Position numbers and translations under genes: made by a program. The notes beneath the pieces are model-generated. The model was not told the origin of the DNA. It saw only the letters and a list, made by a program, of their open reading frames with translations, and ran no database searches. 5,973 nucleotides of DNA from Gammaproteobacteria bacterium (GTDB lineage: Bacteria; Pseudomonadota; Gammaproteobacteria; SZUA-152): positions 1 to 5,973 of the forward strand of contig JAUVNZ010000107.1 in NCBI GenBank assembly GCA_030599435.1. Direction: 5' to 3'. Below are positions 1-5,666 of this stretch, piece after piece (position 1 is the first letter of the stretch; every line of letters begins with the position of its first letter).

Positions 1-1044
1 GCGATGTCTAAAAAATTGAATCAGCTAACACGTTGGGGAGTGAGTGAAGATATCCAGGGCGCGGCAGTTGTGGTTAATGTCAGTAATGGTGAGGTACAGG
101 CTGTTGTAGGCGGTCGTGATCCTCGCTTTGCTGGGTTTAATCGTGCCGTTGATGCGATACGACCCGTTGGTTCATTAATAAAGCCGGCTGTATATCTCAC
201 TGCCTTAATGCGACCAGAGCAATATACGCTCGCGAGCCTGATTGACGACGGCCCGCTTGACGTAGATTTAGGTGCAGACGAACACTGGATGCCAGAAAAT
301 TATGACCATGAGAACCATGGTTTGGTATTACTGCATGATGCGTTAGCCATGTCATACAATGTGTCCACAGCACGACTCGGTATGGAGCTGGGTGTGCCCG
401 CAGTCCTTGATACCTTACGTGCTCTGGGTGTAGATCGACCGCTTACAAAGTATCCCGCATTGTTATTAGGTGCAGCGAATCTTTCTCCCATGAATGTGGC
501 GCAAATGTATCAAACAATTGCCTCAGGTGGTTTTCGTACACCACTGCGCACTATACGCGCCGTCTTAACTTCTAACGGTAAACCATTGCAGCGTTATCCT
601 TTGTCAGTTGAGCCTGTTTTTGACGGTGTGCCAATATTTCAATTAAATACTGCACTGCGCGCAGCGGCACGAGAAGGTACGGGAAAAAATATGTATCAAC
701 AACTACCGAAAGAGTTAGTGCTTGCGGGTAAAACAGGCACCACGGATGATCTTCGAGACAGTTGGTTTGTTGGTTTTGGTGAAAACATTCTTGCGGCAGT
801 CTGGTTAGGGTTGGATGATAATAAACCTGCTGGTTTAACTGGCGCTGGTGGTGCGTTAAAAGTGTGGAGCGAACTTATGTCGAATATTGAAGTCCATTCT
901 TTATCGGTTGTGCCTCCACCAGAATTGGAGTCAGTATGGATTGATCGACGGACAGGCTATCTAGCAGATGAAGAATGCTCCAGTGGCGTGAATCTGGTTT
1001 TTGTGAAAGATACAAAACCACAACAGGAAAGTTTCTGCGAATAA
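1..1044 (+). CDS. mrcB: Penicillin-binding protein 1B (PBP1b), C-terminal transpeptidase part, 5' truncated by window edge
   Basis: Bifunctional peptidoglycan synthase anchored in the inner membrane; the part seen here cross-links stem peptides in the periplasm. The frame is open from base 1, so the ATG at 4 is internal, and the membrane anchor, UB2H and GT51 glycosyltransferase domains lie upstream of the window. Counting from that ATG, the transpeptidase motifs are in the right order and spacing: SLIK with nucleophile Ser57 and Lys60, SYN at 117-119 and KTGTT at 243-247. Phrases such as VVGG..P.FAG.NRA before the SxxK motif, PA.LLGA.NL and QTIASGG match E. coli PBP1b as I recall it, rather than PBP1a. 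The protein ends soon after two cysteines (near 323 and 345) and lacks the long Gln/Pro-rich tail of the E. coli enzyme. The TPR lipoprotein gene follows after 24 nt and is probably cotranscribed. Family identification is firm. Confidence 0.95.
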   Translation, partial: AMSKKLNQLTRWGVSEDIQGAAVVVNVSNGEVQAVVGGRDPRFAGFNRAVDAIRPVGSLIKPAVYLTALMRPEQYTLASLIDDGPLDVDLGADEHWMPENYDHENHGLVLLHDALAMSYNVSTARLGMELGVPAVLDTLRALGVDRPLTKYPALLLGAANLSPMNVAQMYQTIASGGFRTPLRTIRAVLTSNGKPLQRYPLSVEPVFDGVPIFQLNTALRAAAREGTGKNMYQQLPKELVLAGKTGTTDDLRDSWFVGFGENILAAVWLGLDDNKPAGLTGAGGALKVWSELMSNIEVHSLSVVPPPELESVWIDRRTGYLADEECSSGVNLVFVKDTKPQQESFCE

Positions 1045-1068
1045 ATCTTTAAAACTCTTTACATAAAC

Positions 1069-1473
1069 ATGGTACCCATAATGAATGTTGTAAAAAGTAT
1101 TATTATTGTTTTAAGTTTATTGTTGTCGGCTTGTGCCAGTTCTCCTCAGCCTGAAACCCCGATGATGGACATCAGTTCAGAACAGGATACGAGTCGGGCA
1201 ACGTCATCTTTGTTGGCCAAAGTTGATATCCAGGAAGCTGCGCAAAATTGGGAGCGAGCTGCAGCTTTGCTGGAACGTGCGCTGCGTATTGAACCCCGTA
1301 ATGCACGCTTATGGCATCGTTTGGCCCAGGTTCGTTTGCAACAAGGACAGTATCATTTGGCCGAAAGCCTGGCGCAGAAATCCAATGCATTGGCCAGGGA
1401 TGATGCTCAGCTGCAGGAAAAAAATAACCGTCTTCTCAAGCAGGCCAGGGCGCTTGCCAAAGAAGGCAATTGA
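1069..1473 (+). CDS. lpoP: TPR-containing outer-membrane lipoprotein, probable LpoP-type activator of PBP1b
   Basis: A 134-residue lipoprotein. A short basic N-terminus and a hydrophobic stretch (11-19) end in a lipobox LSAC with lipidated Cys22. The next residue is Ala, not Asp, which predicts transfer to the outer membrane. A Ser/Thr/Pro/Glu-rich linker (about 23-45) is followed by two TPR-like helical pairs at roughly 47-78 (NWERAAALLERALRIEPRN) and 81-113 (LWHRLAQVRLQQGQYHLAE). A charged helix closes the protein. The gene lies 24 nt after mrcB. In Pseudomonas aeruginosa the TPR lipoprotein LpoP activates PBP1b through its UB2H domain, and domain plan, size and position here all fit; the role is inferred, not proven by sequence. 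The start could be the ATG at 1069 or the one at 1081, which gives a cleaner 17-residue signal peptide. Neither has a good ribosome binding site, so the upstream start is only the longer choice. Confidence 0.8.
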   Translation: MVPIMNVVKSIIIVLSLLLSACASSPQPETPMMDISSEQDTSRATSSLLAKVDIQEAAQNWERAAALLERALRIEPRNARLWHRLAQVRLQQGQYHLAESLAQKSNALARDDAQLQEKNNRLLKQARALAKEGN

Positions 1474-1484
1474 ATTATTTTTCT
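1454..1484 (+). terminator. Weak Rho-independent terminator candidate overlapping the end of the TPR lipoprotein gene
   Basis: TTGCC (1454-1458) pairs with GGCAA (1465-1469) around a 6-nt A-rich loop. A T-rich run, ATTATTTTTCT, begins about 5 nt later and runs to 1484. The stem is only 5 bp and the T-tract is displaced, so this would be a leaky terminator at best. It is well placed to end the mrcB-lpoP transcript. Confidence 0.3.
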
Positions 1485-1513
1485 CCTGACCTTATTCGCA
1501 GACTGGCTATCAA

Positions 1514-1519
1514 TATACT
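1514..1519 (+). promoter_or_regulatory. Possible -10 element (TATACT) upstream of yoaA
   Basis: The 121-nt gap 1474-1594 must hold any separate promoter for yoaA-tsaB. TATACT differs from the sigma-70 -10 consensus at one base. No good -35 hexamer lies 16-18 nt upstream and there is no TG extension, so support is weak. The gap holds no gene: the yoaA frame is open from 1490 but has no ATG, GTG or TTG before 1595. Confidence 0.25.
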
Positions 1520-1594
1520 GCTAACATAGGGTTCTCTAACTTATTCAGCAGTACCAATTACTTAATAGAAGCCAGCGCTCTTACAAACTACCTC

Positions 1595-3601
1595 ATGCAG
1601 AGTATTTCCGAATTACTGGGGACAGACGGTCCTCTCGCCAGGCATATTTCCGGGTTCGCCTCACGTTCGTTGCAACAGGCCATGGCCGAATCAGTGGCAG
1701 AAACACTGGATAACGATGGCCTGCTAATTGCTGAAGCAGGAACAGGAACAGGTAAAACTTTTGCCTACCTCGTGCCAGCATTGTTATGTGGAAAGAAAGT
1801 AATGATCTCCACGGGCACCAAAAACCTGCAGGATCAGCTTTACCACCGCGATCTTCCTACTGTACGAGAAGCGCTCGGTGTTTCAACCTCCATTGCTTTG
1901 CTTAAAGGTCGAGCTAATTATTTGTGTCATCACCGGCTAGAAATGCTGGAAGGCCGGCGACTACGTCCCGAGCAGCAAGATCAGCTGGCAAGAATCCGTA
2001 GCTGGACTGGCCGTACCCGCAGTGGAGATACGGCCGAGCTTGGTGAAATCCCCGAGGACGCGACTATTTGGCCGATGGTGACATCAACCACCGATAATTG
2101 TCTGGGCAGTGATTGCCCGGCTTATTCTGAATGTTTTGTTATGAAAGCACGCAAGGATGCCCAGGAGGCAGATTTACTGGTGGTAAATCACCATCTTTTT
2201 TTTGCGGATATGGCATTACGTGATGAAGGCTTTGGCGAAGTGCTGCCCGGTGTGAATGCCTTCATCTTCGATGAGGCTCACCAATTGCCTGAAGTAGCCA
2301 GCGTTTTTTTTGGGCTTAATCTCGGTGGGCGCCAAATTATTGATTTGGGTCGCGATACGTTAGTGGAATTGCATACTGAGGCGCCGGATCAGGATGCTGC
2401 ACAGGCAAGTGTGACCAAGCTTGAAAAATCCGTGCGAGATTTCAGGTTGGCGCTGGGCACAGATACTCAGCGAGGTCCCTGGGCCAAGGTAGCAGAGTCC
2501 AATGTGCTTATTGATGCAGCGGATGACTTACTCGCAAGTCTCAGCAGATTGGAAGAGGTTTTGGAACCGCTGGCAGAACGCGGTAAAGGGCTGGAACGTT
2601 GTTGGCGACGTTGTTTAGAATTACAAACGCGCTTTAGCCAGTTTGTGGATGGCGCAGAAGAAAATTACATCCAGTGGTTCGAAACTCATTCACGTAGTTT
2701 TGTGTTACACATGACACCGCTCGATATCCACGAAACATTTCGTGCCTACGTAGACAGTCACCGCAGTGCCTGGGTATTTACCTCAGCCACGTTGGCCGTC
2801 GGCGACAGCTTTAAACATTTTGCTCGTAACCTGGGAATTGAAGATGCCAGGGCAGAGCTATGGGATAGCCCTTTCGATTTTGGCAAACAGGCGATGTTGT
2901 ATGTTCCCACTGAAATGCCACAACCCAATACAATAGAATATACCGGCGCTGTCGTGGAAGCGGCATTGCCTGTTATCGAGGCATGTGGTGGCCGAACCTT
3001 TTTTCTAACGACTAGCCATCGTGCGTTGCGTGAAGTGGCTGAACGCCTGGAAAGTGAAATTGAATATCCTTTGTTAGTGCAAGGGACATTACCGCGAGCA
3101 GAATTGTTAGAACGATTTCGTGAATTGGGCAACGCCGTACTGGTAGGCACTAGCAGTTTTTGGGAAGGTGTGGACGTTCGAGGCGAGGCGTTGTCCTGCG
3201 TTATTATCGATAAACTTCCCTTTAGTTCGCCGGGTGATCCGGTATTGCAGGCCAGGTTGGATGCCATGCGCGAGCAGGGATTAAATCCTTTTTTTGATTT
3301 TCAGGTGCCGCAAGCAGTCATTACTCTCAAACAGGGCGTGGGTCGTTTAATCCGCGACGTGAGTGACCGTGGTGTGTTGATGATTTGTGACCCTCGGCTA
3401 TTTGGGAAATCTTATGGCCGCGTTTTCCGCAACAGTTTGCCGCCTATGCCAATAACACGAGATGTAGTTGATGTGCAGGCATTCTTTAAGCAGAGAGGTA
3501 TGAAAAAAGAGGAGCAAGGAGATGAGCAAGCTGTTGGACAGACTGACACTGAACAAACAGTAGAGCAGGGAGTTGAAACGAAGCGCGAGGAAATCGTATG
3601 A
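1595..3601 (+). CDS. yoaA: YoaA-type (DinG/XPD-like) ATP-dependent DNA helicase with iron-sulfur cluster
   Basis: A 668-residue superfamily 2 helicase of the XPD/DinG group, expected to unwind DNA 5' to 3'. E. coli YoaA works in replication-fork repair with the chi subunit (HolC) of the polymerase III clamp loader. Seen in order: a Q-motif-like region (R24..Q26-Q27), Walker A AGTGTGKT (48-55), motif Ia STGTKNLQDQL (72-82), four cluster cysteines C111, C169, C174 and C180, the DEAH box (226-229), TSATL (396-400), GTSSFWEGVD (518-527) and the arginine-finger motif QGVGRLIR (580-587). All catalytic motifs are intact. The adjacent tsaB is the same neighbour as in E. coli, which favours YoaA over DinG. 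ATG 1595 is the only usable start and gives a natural N-terminus, although no Shine-Dalgarno precedes it. Residues from about 635 form a Glu/Gln-rich tail beyond the usual family end. The stop overlaps the tsaB start. Confidence 0.93.
   Translation: MQSISELLGTDGPLARHISGFASRSLQQAMAESVAETLDNDGLLIAEAGTGTGKTFAYLVPALLCGKKVMISTGTKNLQDQLYHRDLPTVREALGVSTSIALLKGRANYLCHHRLEMLEGRRLRPEQQDQLARIRSWTGRTRSGDTAELGEIPEDATIWPMVTSTTDNCLGSDCPAYSECFVMKARKDAQEADLLVVNHHLFFADMALRDEGFGEVLPGVNAFIFDEAHQLPEVASVFFGLNLGGRQIIDLGRDTLVELHTEAPDQDAAQASVTKLEKSVRDFRLALGTDTQRGPWAKVAESNVLIDAADDLLASLSRLEEVLEPLAERGKGLERCWRRCLELQTRFSQFVDGAEENYIQWFETHSRSFVLHMTPLDIHETFRAYVDSHRSAWVFTSATLAVGDSFKHFARNLGIEDARAELWDSPFDFGKQAMLYVPTEMPQPNTIEYTGAVVEAALPVIEACGGRTFFLTTSHRALREVAERLESEIEYPLLVQGTLPRAELLERFRELGNAVLVGTSSFWEGVDVRGEALSCVIIDKLPFSSPGDPVLQARLDAMREQGLNPFFDFQVPQAVITLKQGVGRLIRDVSDRGVLMICDPRLFGKSYGRVFRNSLPPMPITRDVVDVQAFFKQRGMKKEEQGDEQAVGQTDTEQTVEQGVETKREEIV
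3587..3591 (+). promoter_or_regulatory. tsaB ribosome binding site within the end of yoaA
   Basis: GAGGA lies 6 nt before the tsaB ATG at 3598, inside the last codons of yoaA. The start and the yoaA stop share ATGA (3598-3601), the usual arrangement for translational coupling. The site fixes the tsaB start. Confidence 0.7.
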
Positions 3602-4269
3602 ATTTACTGGCACTGGAAACTGCCACTGAAGCCTGCTCTGCCGCCCTGGCCGTTGATGGGGAAATACGCGAGCGCTTTGAGGTAGCACCTCGGGGACATT
3701 CACAACTTTTACTGCCTATGGTTGATGAGTTGATGGCTGAAGCTGCTATATCTATTGAACAAGTTGATGCCATTGCTTTTGGTCGTGGACCGGGAGCCTT
3801 CACCGGACTACGCATTGCCGTGGGTGTGACTCAGGGCATTGCTTTTGGTGCCGAGTTACCCGTGGTGCCGGTATCGACCCTGGCAGCGCTGGCACAGGGT
3901 GGTGAGTCTGATAAGGCGTTGGCAGCCATTGATGCGCGCATGAATGAAGTTTACTGGGGGGCCTATCAACGGAATTCGGCAGGACAGATGGTGCTTTGTG
4001 GAGAAGAGAGTGTTTTGCCGGCGGGGGAAGTTCCTTTGCCTGAGGGCGATGGCTGGGTTGGGCTTGGTACGGGTTGGGGTAGTTATAGCACCACTCTGGC
4101 AAAGCGTTGTGGCGACCAGATAAATGGTTGGAATGGCGAAAGCCTGCCTCATGCAGCAGATGTGGCGCGGCTGGGAATTGCAGGTTTTAACGCTGGCGAA
4201 GCAATCAGCGCAGAACAAGCAATACCGGTGTATCTACGGGATAAGGTTGCCTGGAAGAAATCTCGATAA
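3598..4269 (+). CDS. tsaB: tRNA threonylcarbamoyladenosine biosynthesis protein TsaB
   Basis: TsaB is the non-catalytic ASKHA-fold partner of TsaD. With TsaE they transfer threonylcarbamoyl from the TsaC product to A37 of ANN-decoding tRNAs in the cytoplasm. The family is usually essential in bacteria. The 223 residues are close to the usual length (about 230). Seen: the N-terminal strand LALETATEACSAAL (4-17), RGHSQLLLP (32-40), the hallmark GRGPGAFTGLRIAVG (62-76), IDARMNEVYW (111-120) and the closing PVYLRDKVAW (210-219). Glu7 stands where many homologues have Asp. The short, degenerate C-terminal half is normal for TsaB, which lacks the metal-binding residues of TsaD. The gene overlaps yoaA by 4 nt and has a GAGGA site at 3587-3591, so the pair is probably one operon. 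A structured non-coding stretch follows. Confidence 0.96.
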   Translation: MNLLALETATEACSAALAVDGEIRERFEVAPRGHSQLLLPMVDELMAEAAISIEQVDAIAFGRGPGAFTGLRIAVGVTQGIAFGAELPVVPVSTLAALAQGGESDKALAAIDARMNEVYWGAYQRNSAGQMVLCGEESVLPAGEVPLPEGDGWVGLGTGWGSYSTTLAKRCGDQINGWNGESLPHAADVARLGIAGFNAGEAISAEQAIPVYLRDKVAWKKSR

Positions 4270-4275
4270 CTCCGG

Positions 4276-4308
4276 ACCGCAAAGCCTGAGGAAATGTGTT
4301 TTTGCGGT
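4276..4308. repeat. Perfect 8-bp inverted repeat after tsaB
   Basis: ACCGCAAA (4276-4283) and TTTGCGGT (4301-4308) are perfect inverted copies separated by 17 nt. The spacer contains a small CCTGAGG palindrome. There is no T-run after the right arm (AGTGTTA follows), so it is not a typical intrinsic terminator. The right arm ends 2 nt before the extended -10 element at 4311. It could be a terminator-like stem for yoaA-tsaB or an operator overlapping the promoter; the sequence does not decide. Confidence 0.4.
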
Positions 4309-4310
4309 AG

Positions 4311-4319
4311 TGTTATAAT
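4311..4319 (+). promoter_or_regulatory. Extended -10 promoter for the pentapeptide-repeat lipoprotein gene
   Basis: TGTTATAAT is a perfect extended -10 element (TGn plus TATAAT at 4314-4319). Hexamers 16-18 nt upstream (around 4290-4297) do not resemble TTGACA, which extended -10 promoters can tolerate. Transcription would start near 4326 and leave a leader of about 137 nt before the preferred start codon at 4463. Confidence 0.55.
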
Positions 4320-4339
4320 CACATTGGTCGAACCTAAGG

Positions 4340-4365
4340 CCCATTCTTGAACTATCAAAAATGGG
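4340..4365 (+). other. Hairpin in the presumed 5' leader of the pentapeptide-repeat gene
   Basis: CCCATTCTTGA (4340-4350) pairs with TCAAAAATGGG (4355-4365) around an ACTA loop: ten base pairs and one C-A mismatch in an 11-position stem. No T-run follows, so it is not an obvious terminator. It lies about 14 nt after the predicted transcription start and could affect mRNA stability or leader folding. The rest of the leader (4366-4462) shows nothing else I recognise except an AAAGGA at 4406-4411, too far from either candidate start to serve as its ribosome binding site. Confidence 0.4.
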
Positions 4366-4462
4366 AATTAATGTTGAGAAGAAAGTAACTAGGTGGCGAG
4401 TGTAGAAAGGATTTTGCACGCTTCATTCCTCATGGATGATTAGTTGTAATATCGGGTATTTC

Positions 4463-5650
4463 ATGGCTGTTTCACAACGCCTAACACTGTTAGTTCTTTT
4501 TTTAACCGTATCACTGACAGGCTGCGGTGGTATGGCGACGTCTGGCTCGAAGGTTCAGTTTCAAAAACCCGTGAGCAAGTTGGAGTTGGTGCGCTTGCTG
4601 GCGGAGCGGTCGGCGAAAAAACCCCTTACTCTGGCTAAAAAAAATCTTTCATCCCTCGATTTGAAAGGTTTCGATTTTCGATATGTGATTTTCAGCAACG
4701 CCTACCTTACCCAGGCAGATTTGAGCAAAACCAGACTGGTTCGGGGCAAAATGGATGGTGTAGATTTATCCTGGGCAAAGCTCGTGGAGGCAGATTTGAG
4801 CAATGCAGATTTGCGCGGTGCTAACCTGGAAGGGGCTGACTTTACTGACGCCAATCTTAATGGAGCCGATCTTTCCGGGGCCAATATTCAAAATGCCATT
4901 TTCAACCGATCTCAGTTACAGGGGGTAAAACTTGCTGGGGCGAAAATGACTGAGGCAAAATTTGTAAACCTGTACCTTGGCAGTACTGATATGAGTGGAC
5001 TGGATTTGCGTGAAGTGGATTTTAAGGGCTCGGATCTTAGCGGTGCTATCTTACGAGGGGCGAACCTGGAAGGTACCGACTTAAGCGGAATAAATTTGCG
5101 TCAGGCTGATCTGGCTTCAGCCAACATGCAGCGTGTACAGCTCGAGTTGGCTGATCTGAGTGAGGCCTTATTACAGGAAGTACAATTAGAAGAGGCCAAT
5201 TTAGAAAAATGTGACCTGCGAGGTGCCAATTTGTATCGGGCTCGTATGGCGGAGGCGGATTTGCGCAAAGCACTTTTACGTGGTGCGAATTTAAGTGAAG
5301 TAAATCTGAGTGGGGCAGATTTGCGAGGCGCTAATTTATTTAATGTTACTGCGGTAAATGCCAGTTTTGCCTGGGCCGATATGCGTAAGGCTTCATTAGC
5401 AAGGGGTGATTTTAATCAAACGAATTTCAGTGATGCAAAAATGGACGATGTGAATCTTTTTGATAGTTCTCTGGTGAAGGCTCGCCTGGTGACAACCAAT
5501 CTCAGGCGAGCCGATCTCAGGGGAGTTGATTTTAATGGAGCAGACATTCGCGGCACTAATTTTCAGGATGCAAATATGAAGCAGGTCAAAAACCTGTCTA
5601 AAACAATAGGCTTAAAAAAGGCGCTTAATCTGGATGAAGCTATTTTCTGA
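4463..5650 (+). CDS. Pentapeptide-repeat outer-membrane lipoprotein of unknown function
   Basis: A 395-residue lipoprotein built almost wholly of A(D/N)LXX-type pentapeptide repeats. The signal peptide (basic MAVSQR, then a hydrophobic core) ends in LTGC with Cys21. Gly follows, so the Lol rule predicts the outer membrane. After a linker, an amphipathic helix (about 38-53) precedes the repeats. Residues 62-376 form 63 pentapeptides without one insertion or phase break, with Leu, Phe, Met or Ile at every fifth residue except Ala297. Such repeats fold as a right-handed quadrilateral beta-helix, here about 16 coils. A Lys-rich helical segment and a terminal Phe close the protein. The frame continues up to an ATG at 4436, but the start at 4463 is preferred because it gives a standard 20-residue signal peptide; its ribosome binding site is weak (GGG at 4454). 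DNA-mimic relatives such as Qnr and MfpA are cytoplasmic, so gyrase protection is unlikely. An own promoter is likely. No partner is evident. Confidence 0.88.
   Translation: MAVSQRLTLLVLFLTVSLTGCGGMATSGSKVQFQKPVSKLELVRLLAERSAKKPLTLAKKNLSSLDLKGFDFRYVIFSNAYLTQADLSKTRLVRGKMDGVDLSWAKLVEADLSNADLRGANLEGADFTDANLNGADLSGANIQNAIFNRSQLQGVKLAGAKMTEAKFVNLYLGSTDMSGLDLREVDFKGSDLSGAILRGANLEGTDLSGINLRQADLASANMQRVQLELADLSEALLQEVQLEEANLEKCDLRGANLYRARMAEADLRKALLRGANLSEVNLSGADLRGANLFNVTAVNASFAWADMRKASLARGDFNQTNFSDAKMDDVNLFDSSLVKARLVTTNLRRADLRGVDFNGADIRGTNFQDANMKQVKNLSKTIGLKKALNLDEAIF
4646..5590 (+). repeat. Tandem pentapeptide-repeat coding array (63 units of 15 nt)
   Basis: The stretch encodes 63 consecutive five-residue units in one register. 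Many units are LRGAN, LSGAD, LEGAD or LRGAD. At DNA level the units have diverged, with mixed Leu codons (ttg, ctt, ctg, tta, ctc), so this is an old array kept by selection on protein shape, not a recent expansion. Confidence 0.85.
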
Positions 5651-5665
5651 AGGGTGCTGAAGGGT
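5647..5665. repeat. 9-bp direct repeat at the convergent gene junction
   Basis: CTGAAGGGT occurs at 5647-5655 and again at 5657-5665 with 1 nt between. The first copy overlaps the stop of the lipoprotein gene; the second ends just before the stop of the minus-strand gene. No intrinsic terminator fits in the 16-nt gap. The repeat may be a small slippage duplication. Confidence 0.5.
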
Positions 5666-5666
5666 A

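Noticed and set aside
1223..1489. An 88-codon plus-strand frame overlapping the TPR lipoprotein gene
   Set aside because: It is out of frame with a gene that has a signal peptide and TPR motifs, its product is rich in Arg, Trp and Cys without a motif, and there is no ribosome binding site.
1514..1530. A LexA-like site (ACTGCTAACATAG) upstream of yoaA
   Set aside because: Only one CTG half resembles the SOS box. The other half does not give the CAG needed for the CTGT-N8-ACAG palindrome.
2758..3267. A 169-codon open frame on the minus strand inside yoaA
   Set aside because: It lies wholly within the helicase motif region of yoaA, has no recognisable domain, and its composition (rich in Ser, Asn, Arg, Pro) is typical of an antisense shadow of a real gene.
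3486..4218. Several minus-strand open frames across tsaB and the end of yoaA
   Set aside because: They are antisense to two firmly identified genes, overlap each other, and encode Pro/His/Cys-rich products without recognisable domains.
4124..4419. Short open frames on both strands around the end of tsaB and its downstream spacer
   Set aside because: They overlap tsaB or the structured spacer and have no motif, signal peptide or ribosome binding site that stands out.
4463..5650. Pentapeptide-repeat protein as a Qnr-like quinolone-resistance determinant
   Set aside because: The protein has a lipoprotein signal peptide, is almost twice the Qnr length, and lacks the phase breaks that make the Qnr loops, so cytoplasmic gyrase protection is not supported.
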